A stretch of 64,000 bases of DNA from Pseudomonas sp. GM80 (GCF_000282515.1 NZ_AKJD01000043.1:62001-126000); one strand, 5' to 3'. Shown: positions 52,789 through 61,275, numbered from the stretch's first letter. Numbers and translations: made by a program. The notes: a model not told the origin generated them from the sequence alone.

Positions 52789-53265
52789 ATGAAATACAGC
52801 ATGGCCAACCGCGAAAAACTAATCGAGGATCTGCGTGAGTGGCTCAAAGATGGTGATTCGTTGATTGATTTGGATGACGTAAGGGACGTCGTTTCGTCCC
52901 CTAGGTTGTTCGACGTTACCGTTCGAGATCTGAAGGAATCACTGGTTAGCGTAGGTGACACCTTTTTGGACCAAAGAACGATGCTAGCGGATTGGCCGCA
53001 ACGAACGTATGGAGTGTCTTTGGAGAGTTGGAGAATCTTGTCCTCGAAGACTCAACTGATCGGGGCGTTCCACCACAACGACGCCAGCGTATCGAAGATT
53101 CAGGTGTGGTCGTTCGAGCCAGGCAGTCTCACGGAAATGCAGATGCGCCTCGCTGTAGCGTTGACCTACACAAATGCTGAGTTGCGCGCGGAATCCAGAA
53201 TCGTGGGAGCGTTGAACCACGTACTCAATGATCTCGGGTTTTGTCTGGATGGGGATAGATACTGA
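52789..53265 (+). CDS. Hypothetical protein, third gene of the unknown operon
   Basis: 158 residues, helical and charged, with no motif I recognise. It starts three bases after the previous stop, so the two are translationally linked. ATG 52801 (MANREKL) is an alternative start. Confidence 0.65.
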   Translation: MKYSMANREKLIEDLREWLKDGDSLIDLDDVRDVVSSPRLFDVTVRDLKESLVSVGDTFLDQRTMLADWPQRTYGVSLESWRILSSKTQLIGAFHHNDASVSKIQVWSFEPGSLTEMQMRLAVALTYTNAELRAESRIVGALNHVLNDLGFCLDGDRY

Positions 53266-53307
53266 GTGACGTGGACGGGCAGGTAGACACGCCAGGAGTA
53301 GGTAGTT

Positions 53308-53613
53308 CTAAGATAAGTCCGCTATGTACTTAGCTAGCTTCGCCTTGCCTTCGTCGCTGAGCCGAAAAAACCGTATTAAAAGATCTGCTTCAGCATCATC
53401 CACTGAATAAAAGTATGCGGCGGGAAGATCCAGTTCCGCTGCAATACGCTCGACGAGTTCGGGATCAGGCATCCTCTTACCCAGCTCGTACCTGTTCATT
53501 CGGGCACTAGCAGACGCTGGCTCTAACCCAATACGTATACCCAATTCTTCCTGAGAAAAAGTGGTGCACAGCCGTGCCATCTTGAGTCTTCGGGAGAGCG
53601 TGTTCGTCTTCAT
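53308..53613 (-). CDS. XRE-family transcriptional regulator
   Basis: 101 residues. Helix-turn-helix FSQEELGIRIGLEPASASARMNRYELGKRMPDPELV, then a short tail (LLIRFFRLSDEGKAKLAKYIADL) of the kind that packs as a dimer. It is convergent with the unknown operon and divergent from the lipoprotein gene at 53763; the inverted repeat ACTACC-N5-GGTAGT lies just upstream as a candidate operator. Confidence 0.88.
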   Translation of the reverse strand: MKTNTLSRRLKMARLCTTFSQEELGIRIGLEPASASARMNRYELGKRMPDPELVERIAAELDLPAAYFYSVDDAEADLLIRFFRLSDEGKAKLAKYIADLS

Positions 53614-53667
53614 GACGTCTTCTAGGTGCGGAAGGCTGCCATCGTGCTATTTTCGACTTTTCGAAAT

Positions 53668-53684
53668 ACTACCGATTTGGTAGT
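53668..53684. promoter_or_regulatory. Inverted repeat ACTACC-GATTT-GGTAGT, candidate XRE operator
   Basis: Perfect six-base arms, 55 bases before the XRE start, in the divergent region before the lipoprotein gene. Confidence 0.45.
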
Positions 53685-53762
53685 TTGCGGTGTTGGATGA
53701 GGAATCCAGGGTGCCCAGGGCTAATTGGCCTGTCGCGGTAGGAAAACAATCAGGAGCAACGC

Positions 53763-54701
53763 ATGAAATTGAGATCGACCTGCGCACCGCGCGGATCTGT
53801 GGTGGCAACCGCTATTCTTTTGGGTTGTGTTGGATTAAGTGCATGTGGTGATGGGGCGGGAGAGAAGGGCACCAAGCCTAGTACGGCAAACCACGAATCC
53901 GAAATCAAAACCGGTGATGCTCAAAAGGTGGAAAATGAGGCAGTACTCAAGCAAATTGAGGACGAGAACAAACCTCAAAGCGTGATGTTCGCGAACCCAG
54001 GTATTGGAGACTTTCGTGAATATCTGGACATGAGAAACCCCATGATTGCCTTCAATTTCTATAACGCAAAACGAGATTGGGAAGAGGGCGCGGATGACAT
54101 TTCGGATTCTGTCGGGGACGCATTCAATGCGCGTAAAACGAATCCGGAATTGGCGCGTTTGGGAAGTGAACGGCTTTCTAGCTCAGATAATTTCAAGAAA
54201 AAAGATCTTGCCGATAAAATCAACGCTATTGCTATAAGTGAAGCGAGTAAATTGAAAGGGAAATCATTGGTGAAATTCACCTCTGATGAATGGGTGCCCG
54301 TTAGCCTGTCTGGCTATGATTTCGAAAGAAAAGGCTTTGCTCTGGACAACTGTCTTTTTTCGGACAAGGTGAGTTACACCGATGAGGAGTCACGCAACGC
54401 AACGACGCTAGCTCAGGCGCCGAAACTACGCTGCTACCTCAATCCAGGTCCCGTTCCCTACTACATAGGTTTCTCCGGTGGATCAAAGATTTTTTTTGAA
54501 ATTAAAGATGACGCGAAAGCGAGGCAAATAGAATCGGTTCGGCAGAACGTAAAAATAGAAGTTTATGGATACGTCCAGTCTGTAGAACGTGAGCGTCTAG
54601 GTGGAAATCTTGGCCCCCAGCGCTGGGTCCTGATCGCGCCCCAGCGCATAGATGTCATAGACATTACGAGCGGCTCTGTGCTGTTAACGAAAACCATCTG
54701 A
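53763..54701 (+). CDS. Predicted lipoprotein, function unknown
   Basis: 312 residues. Signal peptide with a lipobox (ILLGCVGLSACGDG, Cys about residue 28), then a polar linker and a larger domain with no recognised motif. AGGAG precedes the ATG. It is followed 33 bases later by a membrane protein gene, so they probably form an envelope module. Confidence 0.75.
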   Translation: MKLRSTCAPRGSVVATAILLGCVGLSACGDGAGEKGTKPSTANHESEIKTGDAQKVENEAVLKQIEDENKPQSVMFANPGIGDFREYLDMRNPMIAFNFYNAKRDWEEGADDISDSVGDAFNARKTNPELARLGSERLSSSDNFKKKDLADKINAIAISEASKLKGKSLVKFTSDEWVPVSLSGYDFERKGFALDNCLFSDKVSYTDEESRNATTLAQAPKLRCYLNPGPVPYYIGFSGGSKIFFEIKDDAKARQIESVRQNVKIEVYGYVQSVERERLGGNLGPQRWVLIAPQRIDVIDITSGSVLLTKTI

Positions 54702-54734
54702 CACGTTCTGACAAGTCACCTAGGAGTTGCGATT

Positions 54735-55178
54735 GTGGGAATTCTGATTCTCGACGGCGTTGTTGAGGAGATAGGTTTTGGCTCATATTCAGATGGCGAG
54801 CGAACGCTCTCGTTTGTGAAGGTCAACGGAACGCGCGTTAAAAACGTCGTCTGCGATGACTATATGAGATCGTTCATAAAAGTGGGACGTACCGTTAAAT
54901 TAGCTATGGTTCCACGCATTCTGGGCACTCACACGTTGTACGCAGCGCAATTAGCGGACGGGGAGGTCGTGAAGCTATCAGCGGTCAAGCCCGTGGCAAT
55001 GACGATTGCGATGGCAGTCGGGATTATTGCCCTGCTTAGTCCACTTTTCATTGGGGTTTTGAAAGCAACCCACTCGATAGGATTCGCCCTTTTGATATTC
55101 GGGCTCATAGGCTGGAGCCTGGCTTATTTCCTATTGCGTAGCCATTTCAAGGCTCGCCGAGTGTTTGATAAACCTTAA
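54735..55178 (+). CDS. Small membrane protein with OB-like N-terminus
   Basis: 147 residues starting at GTG behind AGGAG. The first 85 residues are beta-rich (ILDGVVEEIGFGSYSDGERTLSFV, KVGRTVKLAMVPRI), compatible with an OB-like fold; two membrane segments follow (MTIAMAVGIIALLSPLFIG and IGFALLIFGLIGWSLAYFLL). It follows the lipoprotein gene. Function unknown. Confidence 0.7.
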   Translation: MGILILDGVVEEIGFGSYSDGERTLSFVKVNGTRVKNVVCDDYMRSFIKVGRTVKLAMVPRILGTHTLYAAQLADGEVVKLSAVKPVAMTIAMAVGIIALLSPLFIGVLKATHSIGFALLIFGLIGWSLAYFLLRSHFKARRVFDKP

Positions 55179-55519
55179 ATCTTGCAGGTTCTTCCGGAGA
55201 GGCTTCAGTAGGGTTTATGGAGCCTCATCGCTTCCTTTCTACGTTTTGAAATGATTTGTAGGGTCATGAAGACGATCTGAAACACTATAATTTCGAACGA
55301 CATCATTAGAGTCGCTCGCTATGCAAAATTCCTGTTCTAGTATGAATACTACGCAGTGCATCGCAATTTGGAATCTTTTAACGCTGTCCAGTGTTGGCGA
55401 AAAATCACTCGATGCTTTTCAGAGTAGGCAAAAAAAGTGAGTTCCATCACGGACAGGGTTGTCACAGTAGAGACTACAAGCTTCACGGTATCCATTCTCA
55501 ACCTGAGTAGGGCTATTCC
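55179..55519. other. A+T-rich intergenic stretch upstream of the MvaT-family gene
   Basis: About 340 bases. Contains the promoter of the silencer gene, but no repeat or site is distinct enough to name. Confidence 0.4.
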
Positions 55520-55888
55520 ATGTCACGACTTGCCGAGTACAGAAAGCTGGAGCAGCAACTAGCGTCGCAGATGGCGGAGCTGGAAAGCATGAAAAACGAT
55601 TCGGGCCTTCAGAAGGAGATCGAGTTCGAAACCAAGCTTCGAAAACTCTTAAGTGAATACGGCCGGAGCCTGCCCGATGTAATTTCGTTGTTAGATCCTC
55701 AGGCGGGACGTCGCAAAGGAAAAGGCGTCGAACCTGCTCGTGCTACACGCCGGCCGCGGGAGGTTAAGGTCTATAAGCACCCTGAAACGGGGGAGACGGT
55801 CGAGACCAAAGGTGGCAATCATCGTCTACTGAAACAGTGGAAGCAGAAGCATGGAGCAGACAAAGTTGAGACGTGGCGTACAAAGTAG
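55520..55888 (+). CDS. MvaT/MvaU-family H-NS-like nucleoid protein
   Basis: 122 residues. The N-terminal helix (RLAEYRKLEQQLASQMAELE) is the oligomerisation coiled coil, followed by EFETKLRKLLSEYGRSLPDVISLLDP and the C-terminal DNA-binding motif VYKHPETGETVETKGGNHRLLKQWKQKHG, as in MvaT/TurA. These are Pseudomonas silencers of A+T-rich foreign DNA. As an extra copy in an A+T-rich island it may silence its neighbours. A terminator follows immediately. Confidence 0.93.
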   Translation: MSRLAEYRKLEQQLASQMAELESMKNDSGLQKEIEFETKLRKLLSEYGRSLPDVISLLDPQAGRRKGKGVEPARATRRPREVKVYKHPETGETVETKGGNHRLLKQWKQKHGADKVETWRTK

Positions 55889-55903
55889 CCATTAAGTGTT
55901 GAG

Positions 55904-55924
55904 GGCCCCGCGAGGGGCCTTTTT
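55904..55924 (+). terminator. Rho-independent terminator after the MvaT-family gene
   Basis: GGCCCC, GCGA, GGGGCC followed by TTTTT. It isolates the silencer gene from the TIR gene. Confidence 0.92.
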
Positions 55925-55962
55925 CATTTATGGTACCTATCAATTCGTTCTCAATTTGAGCA

Positions 55963-57345
55963 GTGGATGCCCAGTCAGTTGTCATCACTAGTGGGTCTCA
56001 TCTCATAATCGACTTCACAGACGGATCTCCAAAAGGAAAATTCTGTGTACGATCCTCGTACCTCAAATGTCGTGGAATTCTCACTTTGACCGTCGAGCAA
56101 ATTTTCAAATACGAAGTTGCACTCTCGTTTGCCGGCGAACAGCGTGCGTACGTCCAGCGCGTCTCAAGATCCTTGAAAGGCTTGGGGGTCAGTTGCTTCT
56201 ACGACTCAGACGAAATCCCGACGCTGTGGGGAACCAATGGCGTAGAGACGCTAAGCGAAATCTACGGAGCAAGTGCTCGCTACGTGGTTATGTTCACCTC
56301 CAAAGAATATGTGGACAAACCTTGGTGCAAGATCGAGCGACGTGCTGCCCTGGCATCACGCATGGATCGAAAAGAGGACTCCGTCCTTCAGGTGGCGTTC
56401 GACCGAGTTAAGGTTCCCGGGATGCGGCCCGGCGAGATGTTTGTAGAAGCAAAGAATTTCGAGCCAGAGCAGCTCGCGTTGTTGATATGTAAGAAAATCG
56501 GCGTAGACCTCTCGACTCGAAAAGCGAGTCTTGTGGCATCACCGTCTAACGTTGAAGACGCCAGTACTGTGCGGTTCGGGTATGGCACCTACGGAGGACG
56601 CACAACGATTGGCGTCGGTGATTGGAGTTTTGAGCTTCATTTCACAAGAGCCGACAGCCAATCCATCCATCTTTACAGCGACACACCATCCGTTCGGGGT
56701 ATTGCGCTAGTAGATAGTGCGCGTGAGTGCTCAGACGTCCGGGATGCGGACGTGCTTGATTTTTTATCACCCAATCTCACTCCGCACATTGGCTGTCTTG
56801 TCGTTTTGCAAAATCATTTCGGGTTTTATGCGTTGATTCGAATTGAATACGTCGCCGACAAGTCGAGAGGTTCGGAAACAGACGAGCTGATATTCAGCTA
56901 TCGGATTCTGCGGAACCGCGATTCCGATTTCAGGCAGGCGCTGCCGTTTGAACCATTGTTACCCACCATCGCGTTAAAGTTTGACGTAGCCAACGAGGCT
57001 CTGAGCATTCAAAACACCTTCAGTGAGCCGATTAAATGGTACCTGACGGCCACCGATAGCTCCGGATTTCCTCCACCTCCGAATGATTATTATCGGGACC
57101 AGGTGCCTGTCATTCTGGCCCCCGGAAAATGGACGCAATCCGTCGAACAAAAATTTGAGATGACTGCCATGCCACCGCGGTCGGTTCAAGTCAGCCATCT
57201 TCATATGGACGTGTACATCTCAGACATGATGGACGATTTCTATCGTATTCGATTCATTCTCAAGATGACGTGCAGGGGAAAGACATCTGGTGAATCTGTA
57301 CTGATCAGTGTTGAAAATCGGTGGGACAGCGTGGAAACGCTCTAG
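55963..57345 (+). CDS. TIR-domain protein with unknown beta-rich C-terminal region
   Basis: 460 residues (GTG start; the true start may be later, near residue 40, as the TIR begins there). TIR hallmarks: YEVALSFAGEQRAYVQ, FYDSDEIPTLWG, YVVMFTSKEYVDKPWCKIERRAAL with the catalytic Glu at about 125. Bacterial TIRs of this kind cleave NAD+ or make cyclic ADP-ribose isomers on infection. The remaining 280 residues are beta-rich and unassigned, perhaps a sensor. It stands alone as a gene, between the silencer and the four-gene operon. Confidence 0.85.
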   Translation: MDAQSVVITSGSHLIIDFTDGSPKGKFCVRSSYLKCRGILTLTVEQIFKYEVALSFAGEQRAYVQRVSRSLKGLGVSCFYDSDEIPTLWGTNGVETLSEIYGASARYVVMFTSKEYVDKPWCKIERRAALASRMDRKEDSVLQVAFDRVKVPGMRPGEMFVEAKNFEPEQLALLICKKIGVDLSTRKASLVASPSNVEDASTVRFGYGTYGGRTTIGVGDWSFELHFTRADSQSIHLYSDTPSVRGIALVDSARECSDVRDADVLDFLSPNLTPHIGCLVVLQNHFGFYALIRIEYVADKSRGSETDELIFSYRILRNRDSDFRQALPFEPLLPTIALKFDVANEALSIQNTFSEPIKWYLTATDSSGFPPPPNDYYRDQVPVILAPGKWTQSVEQKFEMTAMPPRSVQVSHLHMDVYISDMMDDFYRIRFILKMTCRGKTSGESVLISVENRWDSVETL

Positions 57346-57782
57346 CGCTTGCATGGAAAGCCTCGCCGGGGTGCAGGGGGCTATCGCAGCTAAATGATCG
57401 GGTAAAAATATCTTTCACAATAACTGCCTGCGGGGTCAAGATAGTCTTGGTAACGACAGCTTTTATCGAAAAAGCGACGAGTTTTGAATCGAGGGTGTTG
57501 ATTTTATCCCGGCATCTGTCATTGTGGCATTACGAGTGTCATGCTTGGCTAAGAGTTGGCTAAGAGTTGGCTAAGAGTTGGCTAAGAACCGGTTTTCGGT
57601 ACTTCGTAGTTTTTTGCAATCATTATGCTCGTACTCAAATTAGCTTCCGTAATTCATTTACTGTGACTGTTTTATTACAGTGATCACATGAAATTCTGTG
57701 CATGATCTTTTGAGGTGACGGAACTGTCCGCTCTGTCTGGGGACTCCTATCCATACAAAAACAATTAGAGGTGTCAGTACCA
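57346..57782. other. Upstream region of the four-gene operon, with a tandem repeat
   Basis: About 435 bases holding the promoter region of the operon and an 11-base tandem repeat (57545-57587). The small frames inside lack good starts. No long inverted repeat was seen. Confidence 0.45.
57545..57587. repeat. Tandem repeat of TTGGCTAAGAG
   Basis: Three full copies (57545-57577) plus ten bases of a fourth. Copies are identical, as after recent slippage. It lies about 200 bases before the TIR-like gene. Confidence 0.9.
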
Positions 57783-58199
57783 ATGGCAAAGCATAAGGTT
57801 TTTATTAGTTACGACCACTCGGAAGATGCTCATTACAAATGGCTGCTTCAAGCTTGGGATGCAAATGAAGATTTCGAATTTGAGTTTGACAGTCGCGGGC
57901 CAGATGTAGCAATTAACAGCACGAATGCAGCAGTTGTTAAAGCTGCTTTGACAAAAAAAATGATGGAGGCGACCCACATCCTCGTGCTTGTTGGTGAAAA
58001 GACTCACGAAAGCGATTGGATGGAGTGGGAGATTGACAGAGCGAAAGAGCCTGATCTTAAGCTGAAATTTGCAGCAATTAAGCTCGCTAAGGGAAATATT
58101 TCGCCTTATGGAATACTCAACATCGGCACCTCTTGGGCCACTAGCTTTGAAAGAGATCGCATAGTAGATGCTCTTAATGACGCCATAGTCGGATATTGA
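57783..58199 (+). CDS. TIR-like (MTH538/ThsB-type) protein
   Basis: 138 residues. HKVFISYDHSEDAHYKWLLQAWD, the STNAAVVKAALTKKMMEATHILVLVGEKTHESDWMEWEIDRA block with the Glu, and an INIGTSW-like loop agree with the MTH538 TIR-like family, to which Thoeris ThsB belongs. ThsB enzymes turn NAD+ into a cyclic ADP-ribose signal on phage sensing. ATG 57783 follows AGAGG. It starts the four-gene operon, 584 bases behind the TIR gene. Confidence 0.83.
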   Translation: MAKHKVFISYDHSEDAHYKWLLQAWDANEDFEFEFDSRGPDVAINSTNAAVVKAALTKKMMEATHILVLVGEKTHESDWMEWEIDRAKEPDLKLKFAAIKLAKGNISPYGILNIGTSWATSFERDRIVDALNDAIVGY

Positions 58200-58277
58200 T
58201 CACCCAAGTCTGTTGGCCGGATTTTGAGCAAAATGTATTCATAAAACGTTTTGTCTAACTGAACATGCATCGAACCC

Positions 58278-59618
58278 ATGGATAATTTCGAAGTGCTGAG
58301 GGCGCTTCGGGATTCTCCATGCTCGCGGATCAAGAGTGTCGTCATGTCTGTAATAGATTTACATCCAGACTCGCAGAAAATGAAAGTTTGTTTCGTCATC
58401 ATGGGTTTCGGTAAGAAGACCGATTTTGAAAGTGGTCGTACCTTGGATCTGGACGCTACTTACGAATCGATCATTCAGCCAGCTGTCGCAGCACAGAATA
58501 TGAGATGCATCCGTGCGGATGAAATCGTGCATTCAGGGATAATCGATACCGAAATGTACGAAATGCTGCTGCGCGCTGACTTAGTCATTGCCGATATTTC
58601 AACGGGTAACGTCAACGCCGTCTATGAGCTGGGTGTCCGGCACGCTCTGCGGCCGAATTCGACCATTATCATGGTAGAGGATGAAGGGCGCTTATACTTC
58701 GACTTGAACCATGTCAGCACCTTCCGATACAACCACATCGGGTTCGATATCGCAGCAAGGGAGGCTAGAAGGGCCAGTACTGCACTGGGCGAATTGATCG
58801 CGGCTGTGATGGTTTCGAAGAAGCCAGATAGCCCGGTGTATACCTATCTTCCCCGCCTCCAGCGGCCCCTTCTGACAGATGAGCAATACGCAGAGTTACT
58901 TGACGACGCTGAGGCTGCGCAGACCAAGCTTGCGGGACTCATGCACAGGGCGCAGATGTTTACAAACGCGAGCCGGCATGCCGACGCTAAAGAAATGCTG
59001 AAGCTTGCAGCGAAGATGAAGCCAGGCGAACCATTTATTCTTCAGCAACTAGCTCTTGCAACCTACAAGGCCCAGGTGCCAACGGTTTTGGTGGCATTGT
59101 TTGAAGCGATGGATGTCTTGGATATCCTTACTCCTGAGCTGTCCAATGATCCAGAGACATTGGGCATCGCTGGAGCGATCTGTAGGCGGCTTTGGTTGGA
59201 GCTACGCGAGCCGGTATATCTCGATTTGGCAATCAAGCACTATGGCCGCGGTTTTGAGGTTCGTCGAGATTACTACAACGGCGAAAATTTAGCCCTTTGC
59301 TACGAGTACCGAGGGGAAAGGCAGACGAACCCCGATGAAATGAAATTTGATTTCATGTTCGCACGAAAAGTCAGAGTTGCTGTTGTAGAGGGATTAGATG
59401 ACATCCTATCCATGGATGACGCTGGAGATCGTTCCGACATCAAGTGGGTCTATGCGTCACTTTCAAACTGCTTATTAGCACTTGGTCGAGTGGAGGAGGC
59501 CGCTGCTTATGAGGCGGAGTTTATGTTCAACATGTCTACCGTCTGGATGATTGAAACGTTTCAGAAGGGCAAGAGCGAAATTTTCAACCTGCAACCTAAC
59601 AGGAGATCAAACGCTTAG
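58278..59618 (+). CDS. Nucleoside-deoxyribosyltransferase-like domain plus DUF4071/TPR region
   Basis: 446 residues (ATG 58344 or 58380 are other starts). Residues 36-130: CFVIMGFGKKTDF, IIQPAVAAQNMRCIRADEIVHSG, ADLVIADISTGNVNAVYELGVRHAL with the conserved Glu, the pattern of nucleoside deoxyribosyltransferase-like proteins. The rest is helical and TPR-like, in line with DUF4071 (called TRAFs-binding in some annotations). The N-terminal fold is related to that in the SIR2 fusion at 11252. It is the second gene of the operon; a nucleotide-processing or sensor role is inferred. Confidence 0.8.
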   Translation: MDNFEVLRALRDSPCSRIKSVVMSVIDLHPDSQKMKVCFVIMGFGKKTDFESGRTLDLDATYESIIQPAVAAQNMRCIRADEIVHSGIIDTEMYEMLLRADLVIADISTGNVNAVYELGVRHALRPNSTIIMVEDEGRLYFDLNHVSTFRYNHIGFDIAAREARRASTALGELIAAVMVSKKPDSPVYTYLPRLQRPLLTDEQYAELLDDAEAAQTKLAGLMHRAQMFTNASRHADAKEMLKLAAKMKPGEPFILQQLALATYKAQVPTVLVALFEAMDVLDILTPELSNDPETLGIAGAICRRLWLELREPVYLDLAIKHYGRGFEVRRDYYNGENLALCYEYRGERQTNPDEMKFDFMFARKVRVAVVEGLDDILSMDDAGDRSDIKWVYASLSNCLLALGRVEEAAAYEAEFMFNMSTVWMIETFQKGKSEIFNLQPNRRSNA

Positions 59619-59678
59619 GTTTATGTGAGATATGGCTGGGTGTTACGTTAACACCCTTGACGTGTAAAAGGATTTTTC

Positions 59679-60149
59679 ATGGCTGGCTCCAAAATTATTG
59701 TTGCGTTTAGCAACAGTGATCGGCATATGTTTTGCTCTATGCTTAATTGGAAAGATAGCGGGCATAACGGTTTCAATCATGCAATTTGTCAAATTGGCGA
59801 TGAGTTTGATGCTGATGATGAAGTAACGGTAAAGTTAAAATGTAGCGAACTCATGAGAGCCACCGATACTTTGGTGGTGCTTGTAGGGCGAGATACACGA
59901 TACAAACACAAACATGTGTGCTGGCAAGTCGAGGTTGCAATCGAGATGGGGTGTCGCATCATTGCGGTAAATCTCGATGGCGCGCGGACGATGACCGAAC
60001 ATACTTGTCCAGCGTTGCTCATCCAGGCAGGAGCAATTTTTGTACCTTTCTCAGAAAAAATCGTCAACTACGCGTTCGAAAATTTCTCAAAAATGTCGAG
60101 CAAGAACTACTACTATGGCGACGAAATTTACAAGAAATTAGGTTACTAG
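59679..60149 (+). CDS. Second TIR-like (MTH538/ThsB-type) protein
   Basis: 156 residues behind AAGGA. IIVAFSNSDRHMFCSML, the block CSELMRATDTLVVLVGRDTRYKHKHVCWQVEVAIEMG with the Glu and IIAVNLDG follow the MTH538 TIR-like pattern. It differs clearly from the 57783 protein (an insertion of acidic residues, different C-terminus), so the operon holds two divergent TIR-like genes rather than a recent duplicate. Twelve bases before the SLATT gene. Confidence 0.78.
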   Translation: MAGSKIIVAFSNSDRHMFCSMLNWKDSGHNGFNHAICQIGDEFDADDEVTVKLKCSELMRATDTLVVLVGRDTRYKHKHVCWQVEVAIEMGCRIIAVNLDGARTMTEHTCPALLIQAGAIFVPFSEKIVNYAFENFSKMSSKNYYYGDEIYKKLGY

Positions 60150-60161
60150 GGAGTAGTCGTC

Positions 60162-61025
60162 GTGCAGGAAAAAGATTTTCCGGCGTTGTACCAGTCAACT
60201 GATGAGTTATCTAAAGATCGACAGGGAGATTTTTACAGAGCGTTGGGGGCAAACCTTTTTTTGTTGGTGTGCGCGGCTCTGCTTTCGGTGATCAATTTTC
60301 CGCACTGGGCTATGGCTGTCGTCCAGGCAATTGCGCTGCTCGGTGCGTTGGGCTGTTCAATCTTCCTGGCGATTCAGCGCCCTGAGAAATTCTGGTACGC
60401 CGGACGGGCTGTAGCGGAATCGATAAAAACACTGACCTGGCGTTATGTCTCGAAGGCGGAACCCTTCAACGTGGACGATGATGCAGCAACAGCTATGTTT
60501 CAACGGAAAATGAAAGCGGTTTTTGATCAGAATCGGGATTTAGCTAGCGTACTGACCACGCACGTGGATAGCCCTCAGATCAGTGAAAAGATGATTGAAC
60601 TCCGCGCTCAGACGCTGAGCGAGCGCAGGGCTGTATATCTGAAAAATCGAATCGAGAATCAGCTTGCATGGTACAAGGCGAAGGCGTCCTTCAACTCTAG
60701 CGCCGCCAAGTGGTTTTTCAGGTTATTGATCGCCGTGAACCTAATTGCCGTCATCTTGGCAATCGTCAGGATTGCCTTTTTGACTGTCCCTTACTGGCCC
60801 ACCGATGTGATGGTTGCGCTCGCTGCGAGTCTACTCAGTTGGATGCAGGCCAAAAGATTCACCGAGCTAGCAGCGTCCTACGCTCTAACGGCCTATGAGA
60901 TTCAGTTCATCAAGGAGCAGGCTCGGGCCGAAATGGACGAGCAAAGATTTTCTTCGTTTGTTGGAGACGCGGAAAACGCTTTCTCTAGAGAACACACACA
61001 GTGGGTTGCACGCAAAGACAACTGA
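60162..61025 (+). CDS. SLATT-family membrane protein (DUF4231-like), predicted effector
   Basis: 287 residues from GTG. Two hydrophobic hairpins: residues 28-70 (ANLFLLVCAALLSVINFPHWAMAVV and following) and 180-235 (LLIAVNLIAVILAIVRIAFL, then VMVALAASLLSW). The segment FWYAGRAVAESIKTLTWRYVSKAEPF is the DUF4231 signature. SLATT proteins are proposed membrane-perforating effectors in nucleotide-signal defence operons. It ends the operon; the 12-base gap to the TIR-like gene implies coupling. Confidence 0.85.
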   Translation: MQEKDFPALYQSTDELSKDRQGDFYRALGANLFLLVCAALLSVINFPHWAMAVVQAIALLGALGCSIFLAIQRPEKFWYAGRAVAESIKTLTWRYVSKAEPFNVDDDAATAMFQRKMKAVFDQNRDLASVLTTHVDSPQISEKMIELRAQTLSERRAVYLKNRIENQLAWYKAKASFNSSAAKWFFRLLIAVNLIAVILAIVRIAFLTVPYWPTDVMVALAASLLSWMQAKRFTELAASYALTAYEIQFIKEQARAEMDEQRFSSFVGDAENAFSREHTQWVARKDN

Positions 61026-61275
61026 TTGGATGGGCTGTGGCTCTGTGCGCCACAGCTATGCTCGGTGCTTAATTATTATCTGCCCCGTCGTTAATCTGGG
61101 TGCATCACTTGCATTCCCTTTTTCACGCGCCGTTTCTACGTGGCGTTAGCTAACGTCCTGAGATATCTAGACCAACACCAAACCCCCTCGAATTTGCCGC
61201 GGCAATATGGGTATTCAGCGTGCTAGCTTAAGCTCGCCCGGCTATCATGCTGGCCTTTTGATTGGGGGGCTTAGA
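61026..61275. other. Short intergenic stretch, nothing assigned
   Basis: About 250 bases after the SLATT gene. No T-run hairpin is evident directly behind the operon. Confidence 0.4.

Noticed and set aside
57783..60149. Canonical Thoeris system
   Set aside because: ThsB-type proteins are present, but no ThsA (SIR2-SLOG) gene is adjacent; the nearest SIR2 gene is 45 kb away with a different domain set.
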